Shown: positions 8,373 to 14,848 of the stretch, one piece after another
Position numbering within the stretch: position 1 is the first letter of the stretch
Layout of the letters: each line of letters starts with the position of its first letter
Program-made: the position numbers and the translations under genes
Assembly (NCBI GenBank): GCA_025360645.1
Contig: JANYBT010000019.1
Span: 1-35,347, forward strand
Source of the DNA: Acidobacteriaceae bacterium
GTDB lineage: Bacteria > Acidobacteriota > Terriglobia > Terriglobales > Acidobacteriaceae
Reading direction: 5' to 3'
DNA length: 35,347 bases
The notes under the pieces: generated by a model
Told to the model about the DNA's origin: nothing
Databases searched by the model: none
What the model saw: the letters and a program-made list of their open reading frames with translations, nothing else

Positions 8373-8978
8373 ATGCAGTTCCACAATGCGATGAACTCCC
8401 TGGGAAGGCCCCACCTCCCGCCACCACTCATCACCGGCGGCGTCCACCAGCCTAGCGACCGCCAAGCCCTGCACACGCCCGTGCTCGTGCTCAACGCTTC
8501 CTATGAACCGATCAACGTCTGCGGCGCTCGTCGCGCCATCGTGCTGGTGCTGAAGGGCGTGGCCATGGCCGAAGAAGAAAACGGCCACTTCCTGCACGCC
8601 GCGCGGGTTGCGATTCGCGTCCCGTCTGTCATCCGCCTGCTGGAATACCGCCGCATCCCTCACCAGACCCGGGCTCTCTCGCGCAAGAACATCCTGCTGC
8701 GGGACCGCAACACCTGTCAGTACTGTGGCACTCTGCTGGCTGCCGGCGAACTCACCCTCGACCACGTCATCCCGCGTTCTCGCGGCGGCAATTCGTCCTG
8801 GGAGAACCTGGTCGCCTGCTGCCACAACTGCAATCGCAAGAAAGGGAACCAGCTTCCCCATGAGTCTGGCATGAAGCCCATGCGTGAGCCCCGCTCCTTC
8901 AATCTGCACACCAGCCGCCACATCATGCGCCTGATGGGCCACTCCGATGGCAAGTGGCGAAAGTATCTGTTTTATTGA
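8373..8978 (+). CDS. HNH endonuclease family protein
   Basis: About 201 residues. The C-terminal half is an HNH nuclease domain: C115-x2-C118 (CQYC), [13 protein letters not shown] with D130-H131, W143-E-N145 and C150-x2-C153 followed by NRKKGNQ, the zinc-supported beta-beta-alpha metal fold. The N-terminal half ([27 protein letters not shown]) matches the lead-in seen in the widespread McrA-like HNH proteins found next to housekeeping genes in many bacteria; their substrate is not established. Two in-frame ATGs compete: 8367 directly abuts AGGGG, while 8373 has it six bases upstream, so I choose 8373. It follows comF on the same strand, and a role with DNA uptake is possible but unproven. 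Confidence 0.88.
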   Translation: MQFHNAMNSLGRPHLPPPLITGGVHQPSDRQALHTPVLVLNASYEPINVCGARRAIVLVLKGVAMAEEENGHFLHAARVAIRVPSVIRLLEYRRIPHQTRALSRKNILLRDRNTCQYCGTLLAAGELTLDHVIPRSRGGNSSWENLVACCHNCNRKKGNQLPHESGMKPMREPRSFNLHTSRHIMRLMGHSDGKWRKYLFY

Positions 8979-9033
8979 ATTGTCGAACTGCGATTCCCTG
9001 GTAAGCTGAGGTGCCGTCCTGGCGCCAACGCTT

Positions 9034-9300
9034 CTATGGCGTGGCCGGCATCTTGCTTCCGCCATTTTTCCGCGCCGCGGACAATTCTGGGCGGATTGGT
9101 CGCGTCGTTACCGCCCCGTTCTCCAGCACCACCTTCAACATCAGGGCGCAGTCGGAGCACAGCCAGTAACGCTCTACCGATCGCAACAGCGGTTGAGACA
9201 ACGAGGCGGAGGGCGCAGTGCGTTCGACCGTGAACACTCGGCCCTCGTGCATATAACGGAACGTCGCGCTGCAAGCCGGATTCAGGCACTGCGACAACAT
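9034..9300 (-). CDS. Small CxxxxC/CxxC protein, 88 aa
   Basis: An 88-residue protein with C5-x4-C10 (SQCLNPACSATFRYMHEG) and C48-x2-C51 (YWLCSDCALM), which together could bind one zinc ion. A short variable loop lies between, and the tail is basic. I recall closely similar short proteins in acidobacteria with no assigned function. The start is strong: GAGGAGG five bases before ATG 9298-9300. It is convergent with the HNH gene. The role is unknown; a transcription-related or zinc-sensing role would be a guess. Confidence 0.75.
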   Translation of the reverse strand: MLSQCLNPACSATFRYMHEGRVFTVERTAPSASLSQPLLRSVERYWLCSDCALMLKVVLENGAVTTRPIRPELSAARKNGGSKMPATP

Positions 9301-9426
9301 AACTACCTCCTCAACGAATGGGAGACTGCTCAGCTTGCCAGAACCAGTCTCGGAAGTATGTCCACTGGCGCCGCCGGAGAGATTCGCAGCCGGGGGGGGA
9401 CTGCGAAATCTCCGGGGCCCGCTGAC

Positions 9427-9825
9427 TTAATTCGTGACGTTCGGGGCGGCGGGCGTAGCGGTCTGGGCGCGCCCGGTTTCAATGCGTTTGATGACCTGCC
9501 GCAACCACTCACGCAGGGAATCTTCCATTTCGGGCTGGGTGTATTGCCGCTTCATGCTGTCCACGGTTTCGCCGTGAGCGTTGATCGGGATGAAGTGGCA
9601 GGGAACATCTTCCGCCTTGTACTGGTCGGGCACGAAGTCATGCAGCAGGCATTCGTCGCAGGCGTGGGGCCGGTTGGGATCGCCAAAATTCGGGCATGAC
9701 AGCGAGTCCTGAAAAGCCGAAGTGGGCTTCCACGGAGTGTGCACCGAACGTCCGTAGCCACCCTGCTCCAGGAACTGCAATTCGAACTTCAAAACTTCTA
9801 AAACGTCGCGTCTGTCCTTTGACAT
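9427..9825 (-). CDS. Cysteine/histidine-rich protein of unknown function, 132 aa
   Basis: ATG 9823-9825 is preceded by GGGAGG with about eight bases spacing; an upstream frame extension exists but lacks such a site. The N-terminus is helical (RRDVLEVLKFELQFLEQGGYG), followed by a metal-site-like region with C44, H54, C56, C59, H62 and C76-H77, and a C-terminal helix (EMEDSLREWLRQVIKRIE). The spacing of the cysteines and the two CxxC/CH pairs suggest a metal or Fe-S site. I do not recognise the family beyond the impression that acidobacteria carry it. It diverges from the radical SAM gene and shares with it a 183-base region holding a perfect TGTGA-N6-TCACA palindrome, so the two may be co-regulated. 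Confidence 0.7.
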   Translation of the reverse strand: MSKDRRDVLEVLKFELQFLEQGGYGRSVHTPWKPTSAFQDSLSCPNFGDPNRPHACDECLLHDFVPDQYKAEDVPCHFIPINAHGETVDSMKRQYTQPEMEDSLREWLRQVIKRIETGRAQTATPAAPNVTN

Positions 9826-9916
9826 TGGTCCTACCTCCCGGCGGCGGTTCCCACCCCGTAGCCACGATTGTCCTGCAATGGAAAACCTCGCGGCTGTGAC
9901 CCCGAGCACCTGACCG

Positions 9917-9932
9917 TGTGAGCAAGGTCACA
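9917..9932. promoter_or_regulatory. CRP/FNR-superfamily-type operator, perfect TGTGA-N6-TCACA
   Basis: TGTGA at 9917-9921 and TCACA at 9928-9932 form the exact E. coli CRP consensus half-sites with the standard six-base spacer. The site lies between the divergent 132-aa gene and the radical SAM gene, centred about 84 bases upstream of the latter's ATG. A second, weaker TGTGA-N6-TCA lies at 9948-9961. Which regulator binds is not visible; none is encoded in the window. Confidence 0.6.
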
Positions 9933-9956
9933 CCGCACCGGTCGGGGTGTGACCTT
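9924..9956. repeat. Eleven-base inverted repeat overlapping the operator
   Basis: AAGGTCACACC (9924-9934) and GGTGTGACCTT (9946-9956) are perfect reverse complements separated by 11 bases. The left arm includes half of the TGTGA-N6-TCACA site and the right arm starts a second TGTGA half-site. It could be a pair of operator half-sites or an RNA hairpin in the leader. Confidence 0.75.
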
Positions 9957-10008
9957 AGTCATCGGCAGCGGGCTGCCCGACCTGCGATTCTGGCAGTGGA
10001 GGATGGTC

Positions 10009-11115
10009 ATGCAACCCAATCTGAACTTCGACGAGCGCCCCTTTATCGTCATCTGGGAAACAACCCAGGCTTGCGACTTGTCGTGCTTGCACTGCCGCGC
10101 CTGCGCCCAGTCGTTGCGCCACCCGCTGGAACTGAACACCGCCGAAGCCAAGCTTCTGATCGGCGAAGTGGCCGAATTGCAAGCCCCGGTGTTCGTTCTG
10201 ACCGGTGGCGATCCCCTCAAGCGCGATGACATTTTCGAGCTTGTCGACTACGCCACGCAACGCGGGGTGCGCATCTCGCTGACCCCCAGCGCGACCCCTC
10301 TGCTCACCCGTGACAAGCTCGCCGAGCTCAAGCAGCGCGGTCTGGCGCGGCTGGCCATCAGTTTGGATGGTCCGACTGCGGCTATTCACGACGCCTTCCG
10401 CCGCGTGAACGGTTCTTTTGACTGGACCCTGAATGCCGTGCGCTGGGCCCACGAACTCGGCCTGCCGGCGCAAATCAATACCACCATCACCCGCCACAAT
10501 CTTGCCCACCTCGACCCGATGATCGCCCTGATGGAAACTCTCGACATCGTATTGTGGAGCGTGTTCTTCCTGGTGCCCACAGGCCGGGGTTCCGCCGCAG
10601 ACTTGATCTCCGCCGAAGAATTCGAGCAAGTGTTTGCCAAGCTATACCAGACCGCGCAACACGCAAAGTTTGACATCAAAAGCACGGAAGCGCAGCATTA
10701 CCGCCGCTACGTTTTGCAGCGCCGCATCGAGGAGAAGAGAAAGGGAAACGCAGTCGCTCCAATGTTTGGTAGGAGCACCGCTGACGGCATCGGCCGCGCC
10801 CCCAAGGGCATCAACGACGGCAAGGGATTCGTTTTCATTTCCCATCTCGGCGAAGTTTTTCCCAGCGGGTTTCTGCCCGTTTCCGCCGGCAATATCCGCA
10901 AGCAATCCCTTGCCGACCTGTATCGCCATTCGCCGCTGTTCACCGGCCTGCGCGATAGCGCCAACCTGAAAGGGAAGTGTGCCGAGTGCGAGTTCCGCGA
11001 AGTCTGCGGCGGGTCGCGGGCGCGCGCCTACGCCCTGACCGGCGATATGTTCGCCGAAGAACCCTGCTGCGTGTGGCAGCCCACGCAGAGGTTCCGGGCG
11101 GCCCTCAGAGCTTGA
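10009..11115 (+). CDS. Radical SAM/SPASM protein, TIGR04053-like
   Basis: A 368-residue radical SAM protein. The cluster motif C22-x3-C26-x2-C29 (TQACDLSCLHCRAC) is followed by FVLTGGDPLKRDD (GGDP motif for SAM), ISLDG near the middle, and a C-terminal auxiliary-cluster region CAECEFREVCGGSRARAY...EEPCCVW typical of SPASM-like domains. The wording (NFDERPFIVIWETTQACDL, SVFFLVPTGRG, HYRRYVLQRR) matches what I know of the TIGR04053 family, whose substrate is unknown; some relatives act in peptide modification or heme-related steps. ATG 10009 has GGAGG six bases upstream, so I prefer it to earlier in-frame starts. No precursor peptide gene is visible beside it. Confidence 0.88.
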   Translation: MQPNLNFDERPFIVIWETTQACDLSCLHCRACAQSLRHPLELNTAEAKLLIGEVAELQAPVFVLTGGDPLKRDDIFELVDYATQRGVRISLTPSATPLLTRDKLAELKQRGLARLAISLDGPTAAIHDAFRRVNGSFDWTLNAVRWAHELGLPAQINTTITRHNLAHLDPMIALMETLDIVLWSVFFLVPTGRGSAADLISAEEFEQVFAKLYQTAQHAKFDIKSTEAQHYRRYVLQRRIEEKRKGNAVAPMFGRSTADGIGRAPKGINDGKGFVFISHLGEVFPSGFLPVSAGNIRKQSLADLYRHSPLFTGLRDSANLKGKCAECEFREVCGGSRARAYALTGDMFAEEPCCVWQPTQRFRAALRA

Positions 11116-11363
11116 GAGCATCGCCGCCCCCAAGGCCACGGCCGAAGTCCGGCTCTCCCCGGTCCGCCAGGGGCGCTGCTGTTGAGCTTTCGGCTTGCCG
11201 GAGCCTCGCCGCTGCTTTTCCACCGCACACCCCCCTGTGACTTGCCTCACGTCCTCAGGTAAGGCCAGTCACTGCCTTTCTTTTTCTAATCCCTTCTAAT
11301 GCAAATTGCGCAGGCTGTGCTGCGGCTTGCTGCGGACTCCAAGTTTCAGCAAAGGAAACGAAC
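11116..11363 (+). promoter_or_regulatory. Promoter region of the NADH-module operon
   Basis: A 248-base gap. Its left half shows nothing I can name. From 11236 it holds the CRP-like palindrome, then two possible -10 hexamers TCTAAT at 11285-11290 and 11295-11300, then AAGGA just before the ATG at 11364. The operator-to-start distance suits an activator binding upstream of RNA polymerase. Confidence 0.4.
11236..11251. promoter_or_regulatory. CRP/FNR-superfamily-type operator, TGTGA-N6-TCACG
   Basis: TGTGA at 11236-11240 and TCACG at 11247-11251, nine of ten consensus bases, 120 bases upstream of the first gene of the operon. It is the same palindrome as the one at 9917-9932, suggesting one regulator controls both units. 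Confidence 0.55.
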
Positions 11364-11600
11364 ATGAGCCACGAAGCCGTGAAGTGCCCATTGTGCGAAG
11401 GCCACGGAGAACTCTCGCCCTCACAACTGACCGAGCGGATCACGGATGAACGCCTGTCCGAGAAGTTGCACAGTTACTTGGACGCGCATAGGGAAGAGCC
11501 AGTGCTCGTCGGCGCCCCCAGCAGTCCGCGTACTTTCGACAAGGATGTTCATGGGTGGAACCCGCAACTGTCGATGTGGCGGCGGAGTTCCAAGGAATAA
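11364..11600 (+). CDS. Small CPLC-motif protein, 78 aa, first gene of the NADH-module operon
   Basis: A 78-residue protein starting MSHEAVKCPLCEGHGEL (C8-x2-C11, H14), a single zinc- or Fe-S-type knuckle, followed by a helical stretch (QLTERITDERLSEKLHSYL) and a conserved-looking tail DKDVHGWNPQLSMWRRSSKE. I recall similar short proteins in acidobacteria but no function. AAGGA lies eight bases before ATG 11364. It is 32 bases upstream of the NuoE-like gene, downstream of the CRP-like operator, and so appears to be the first cistron of the operon; a role as an assembly or regulatory partner is possible but unproven. Confidence 0.75.
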   Translation: MSHEAVKCPLCEGHGELSPSQLTERITDERLSEKLHSYLDAHREEPVLVGAPSSPRTFDKDVHGWNPQLSMWRRSSKE

Positions 11601-11632
11601 GGCGAACCACAAGCTAAGAAAAGGCGACTGCC

Positions 11633-12178
11633 ATGCCGCAATCTGAGTTGGGACAAATCGAACCGCTACTGCAAGAATTCGATAACACCCGGGCCAATCT
11701 CATCCCCATCCTGCAACAAATTCAGGCTACCTGTTCCTACCTTCCCCAGGAAGCCCTGCGGCGGGTAGCGCGCAAGTTGCAAGTGCCCCTGAGCGATGTG
11801 TACCAGGTCGCGACTTTCTACCGGTGCTTCAGTCTGAAGCCGCGAGGAAAGCATCTGGTGCAAGTTTGCCTGGGTACGGCCTGTCATGTGCGTGGTGGAC
11901 AGAAGGTGTTGGAGCGCACTCAGGTTGAAACTGGTGTGGATGCCGCGGGCACCAGCGCCGACATGCAGTTCACGGTCGAGGCCGTTCGCTGCCTGGGTTG
12001 TTGCGGTCTGGCGCCGGTCATGCGCGTGGACAAGACCACCTTCGCCCACGTGGAGCAAACCAAAGTTCGGGGTCTTTTGACTCGCTACCGGCCTCGCAAA
12101 CCTGCGACTTCCGAAGCGGAAAAGACCCCGGCGGTTCCCGCCGAATCAACCCTGGTGCACGGAGGCGACCATGCCTAA
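11633..12178 (+). CDS. NuoE/HydC-type 2Fe-2S thioredoxin-like subunit
   Basis: A 181-residue protein of the NuoE/HoxE/HydC family. An N-terminal helical domain (LLQEFDNTRANLIPILQQIQATCSYLPQEALRRVARKLQVPLSDVYQVATFY) leads into a thioredoxin-like 2Fe-2S domain with ligands C79-x4-C84 (CLGTAC) and C120-x3-C124 (CLGCC). The C-terminal tail beyond residue 150 is low in complexity. In complex I, NAD-linked hydrogenases and formate dehydrogenases this subunit relays electrons beside the FMN subunit. The stop overlaps the start of the next gene by eight bases (ATGCCTAA), which indicates translational coupling and a fixed subunit ratio. Only the NADH-input subunits of complex I are here, so this is not the housekeeping nuo operon. 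Confidence 0.92.
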   Translation: MPQSELGQIEPLLQEFDNTRANLIPILQQIQATCSYLPQEALRRVARKLQVPLSDVYQVATFYRCFSLKPRGKHLVQVCLGTACHVRGGQKVLERTQVETGVDAAGTSADMQFTVEAVRCLGCCGLAPVMRVDKTTFAHVEQTKVRGLLTRYRPRKPATSEAEKTPAVPAESTLVHGGDHA

Positions 12179-14090
12179 CCATGGCGCGTATCCTCTTCGT
12201 AGTCTGGAAGACCTGCAAGCGGTGGCCGAGCTTGGCCGCCAACGCATCTCTCCCGCCCAACCCAAAATCATGATCGGCATGGCGACCTGCGGACAGGCAG
12301 CCGGCGCAACCGAAGTTCTGGAAGCCGTGCGCGAAGTCGTGGCCCAGGACAAGCTGCCCTATGTGGTTTCCGAAACCGGCTGCATCGGCTGGTGTTCGCA
12401 AGAGCCCCTGCTGGATATCTGCATTCCCGGACGTCCCCGTGTTACCTACGGACGCGTCACCCCTGCCCGTGCCAGGCAAATCATCCGTGCCCTGCCTGAG
12501 CCGAAACCTCAGTGGGCATTAGCCACCATGCCCGGCGACGAGAACACTCTCACCGGGTACTACACCAGCTATCTCGCCGGCGAGGATACCCCTCTTCGCG
12601 GCGTCAAGTCTTACCGTGACTTGCCTCTTTTCAAGCGCCAGTTGCGCATCGTCATGCGCAATTGCGGTCTGATCGATCCAGCCAGCTTCGAAGAGTACAT
12701 TGCGCGCGGCGGCTACACTGCTCTCTGGCAAGCCCTGCGCACTCAGACTCCGCAGCAGGTGGTCGACGGTGTAACCAAAAGCGGCATTCGCGGTCGCGGC
12801 GGTGCGGGATTTCCCACTGGAAGAAAGTGGCAGACGGTTCGCGAAGCTCCCGGTAGTCCGAAATACGTCATCTGCAATGCCGACGAGGGCGATCCCGGCG
12901 CCTACATGGACCGCGGCGTGCTCGAAGGCGATCCCCACAGCGTGCTCGAAGGCATGACCATTGGCGCCTATGCCATGGGCGCAAGCGAAGGCATCATCTA
13001 CGTTCGCGAAGAATATCCCCTTGCAGTCGCGCGCATGAAAGATGCGATCCGCCAATCTGAAGTTGCCGGGCTCCTGGGTGCGAACATTTTCGGCTCGGGG
13101 TTCGGCTTTACCGTCCGCGTTGTCACCGGAGCGGGTGCCTTTGTCTGCGGCGAAGAAACCGCACTCATTCGCTCGATTGAGGGAAAAGTTGGGGAACCGC
13201 AGCAGCGCCCGCCGTATCCCGCTGTCCGCGGCCTCAACGGTAAACCCACCTGCATCAACAATGTGGAAACCTGGGCGAATGTCCCGGTCATCATCGCTCG
13301 CGGCGGCGAGTGGTTCGCCTCCATCGGCACCCCAGGCAGTAAAGGCACCAAAGTCTTCAGCCTGGTCGGCAACATCGAAAACACAGCCCTGATCGAAGTC
13401 CCCATGGGCACCACCCTCGCCGAAATCGTGTACGAAATCGGCGGTGGCATCCCCGGCAACCGTGAGTGCAAAGCCATCCAGACCGGCGGCCCTTCCGGGG
13501 GCTGCATTCCCGCAAGCAAGTTCAATCTGCCCGTGGATTACGACTCCCTCACCGCAGCCGGCTCCATCATGGGCTCCGGTGGCATGATCGTCATGGACGA
13601 CCACACCTGCATGGTGGACATCGCCAAGTATTTCCTCGGCTTTCTGGAAGATGAGAGTTGCGGGAAGTGCTTCTCCTGTCGCGAAGGCACCCAGCGACTC
13701 AAAGAGATTGTCCAGCGCATCTCCGAAGGCCACGGGGTAGACGAAGATTTGGTTCTGCTCGAGGAATTAAGTTGGATGGTGCGCGAAGTCTCTCTCTGCG
13801 GCCTGGGACAAACTGCGGCCAATCCCGTGCTCTCCACTCTGCGCTACTTCCGCGAGGAGTATCTGGAGCACATCCACCACCAGCGCTGTCCGGCCAAGGT
13901 TTGCCGCCAGCTCATCACGTTTGCCATTGATCCAGTAACCTGCAACGGCTGTGGAGCTTGCGTCCAAGTTTGCAGCGGCAAGGCCATTCTGGGCGAAAAA
14001 AATAAACTGCACACCATCGAACAAGCCCATTGCACCAAGTGCGGCGCTTGCATGGACATCTGCAAGTTCGATGCAGTAACGGTCAATTAA
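12171..14090 (+). CDS. HydB/NuoF-type NADH-binding flavoprotein with extra Fe-S domains
   Basis: A 639-residue protein with the HydB/HndC domain order. Residues 30-110 form a thioredoxin-like domain keeping C40, C71 and C75, one cysteine short of the usual four. The NuoF core has the NADH loop GRGGAGFPTGRKW (208-220), the FMN/NADH motif NADEGDPGAYMDR (237-249) and the 4Fe-4S ligands C497-x2-C500-x2-C503 plus C543. Then comes HIHHQRCPAKVC (H567, C573, C578), which resembles the zinc-site region of HydB proteins. The tail is a two-cluster ferredoxin: C591/C594/C597/C601 and C621/C624/C627/C631. This build is that of electron-bifurcating HydB/BfuB-type subunits and not of plain complex I. GGAGG is five bases before the ATG. 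Confidence 0.92.
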   Translation: MPNHGAYPLRSLEDLQAVAELGRQRISPAQPKIMIGMATCGQAAGATEVLEAVREVVAQDKLPYVVSETGCIGWCSQEPLLDICIPGRPRVTYGRVTPARARQIIRALPEPKPQWALATMPGDENTLTGYYTSYLAGEDTPLRGVKSYRDLPLFKRQLRIVMRNCGLIDPASFEEYIARGGYTALWQALRTQTPQQVVDGVTKSGIRGRGGAGFPTGRKWQTVREAPGSPKYVICNADEGDPGAYMDRGVLEGDPHSVLEGMTIGAYAMGASEGIIYVREEYPLAVARMKDAIRQSEVAGLLGANIFGSGFGFTVRVVTGAGAFVCGEETALIRSIEGKVGEPQQRPPYPAVRGLNGKPTCINNVETWANVPVIIARGGEWFASIGTPGSKGTKVFSLVGNIENTALIEVPMGTTLAEIVYEIGGGIPGNRECKAIQTGGPSGGCIPASKFNLPVDYDSLTAAGSIMGSGGMIVMDDHTCMVDIAKYFLGFLEDESCGKCFSCREGTQRLKEIVQRISEGHGVDEDLVLLEELSWMVREVSLCGLGQTAANPVLSTLRYFREEYLEHIHHQRCPAKVCRQLITFAIDPVTCNGCGACVQVCSGKAILGEKNKLHTIEQAHCTKCGACMDICKFDAVTVN

Positions 14091-14100
14091 GGAGAATGCC

Positions 14101-14835
14101 GTGCCCACGTTAACCATGAACGGCATCACGGTGGAAGTCGAGCGCGGCACCACGCTGTTGGAAGCCGCGCAGTTCCTCGGTCTTCCCATTCCCACTCTCT
14201 GCCACGAAGACGGCCTCGCCCCCTACGGCGGTTGCCGCTTATGCGTGGTCGAAGTGGTCAACGGTGCAAAGAAGAGTCTGCAGTCGTCGTGCACCTATCC
14301 CGCGCTGGATGGCTTGCAGGTCTTTACGCATTCCGCGCGAGTCGAGAAAGCCCGCCGCCTGTTGGTAGAACTCTACGTTGCCACCTGCCCGCAGTCCAAG
14401 CGCATTCAGGATCTGGCGTCCGCGATGGGTGTGCGCCAGGTGCGCTATGACGCCAAACACGAGCACTGCATCCAGTGCGGGCTGTGCGTTCGCATGTGCG
14501 AGCAGCAGATGATGGCCGGCGCCATCGGCTTTTCCGGTCGCGGTCTGCATCGCGAAGTCACTCGCCCTTTCGATACCACGAGCGATACTTGCCGCCAATG
14601 CGGAGCCTGCCTCTACATCTGTCCGGTGTGCGAGTTGCGCTGCGCTGGGCCTGACGCGGAAAGCACCCTGTGCAACGGGTGTCTGAATATTTCCACCGCG
14701 TGTTTCCAGACTTACGACAACGCCATGTGTTCTTTGGATCCCTGTCACGCCTGCGAGATTGACGGTCCGTTCCGCGCCGACGTGCGAGTGAAATTGCAAC
14801 CCCAAATCGAGTTTCCAGTTTTAGCCAAGAAATAG
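14101..14835 (+). CDS. HoxU/NuoG-N-type Fe-S protein with Cys-rich tail
   Basis: A 244-residue electron-transfer subunit starting on GTG 14101 with AAGGAG well placed before it. The first 80 residues are a plant-type 2Fe-2S ferredoxin fold with C34, C45, C48 and C64. Next are two 4Fe-4S motifs, C123-x2-C126-x2-C129-x3-C133 and C164-x2-C167-x2-C170-x3-C174. The NuoG-type His/Cys cluster between them appears absent. The last 70 residues add eight more cysteines (C177, C181, C191, C194, C201, C210, C215, C218), not found in ordinary HoxU as far as I know. There is no molybdopterin or hydrogenase domain, so it acts as a wire between the flavoprotein and another partner, probably the FMN protein encoded next. 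Confidence 0.88.
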   Translation: MPTLTMNGITVEVERGTTLLEAAQFLGLPIPTLCHEDGLAPYGGCRLCVVEVVNGAKKSLQSSCTYPALDGLQVFTHSARVEKARRLLVELYVATCPQSKRIQDLASAMGVRQVRYDAKHEHCIQCGLCVRMCEQQMMAGAIGFSGRGLHREVTRPFDTTSDTCRQCGACLYICPVCELRCAGPDAESTLCNGCLNISTACFQTYDNAMCSLDPCHACEIDGPFRADVRVKLQPQIEFPVLAKK

Positions 14836-14848
14836 TGGAGAGACTGCC

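Noticed and set aside
12519-13733. 404-codon open frame opposite the HydB-like gene
   Set aside because: Same reason: antisense shadow in GC-rich DNA.
11633-14835. Soluble NAD-linked [NiFe]-hydrogenase (HoxEFU)
   Set aside because: No HoxY or HoxH and no hydrogenase maturation genes follow; the next gene is an FMN glutamate-synthase-like protein.
11633-14835. Complex I (nuo) operon
   Set aside because: Only the NADH-input subunits are present, and the flavoprotein has the HydB-type extra domains.
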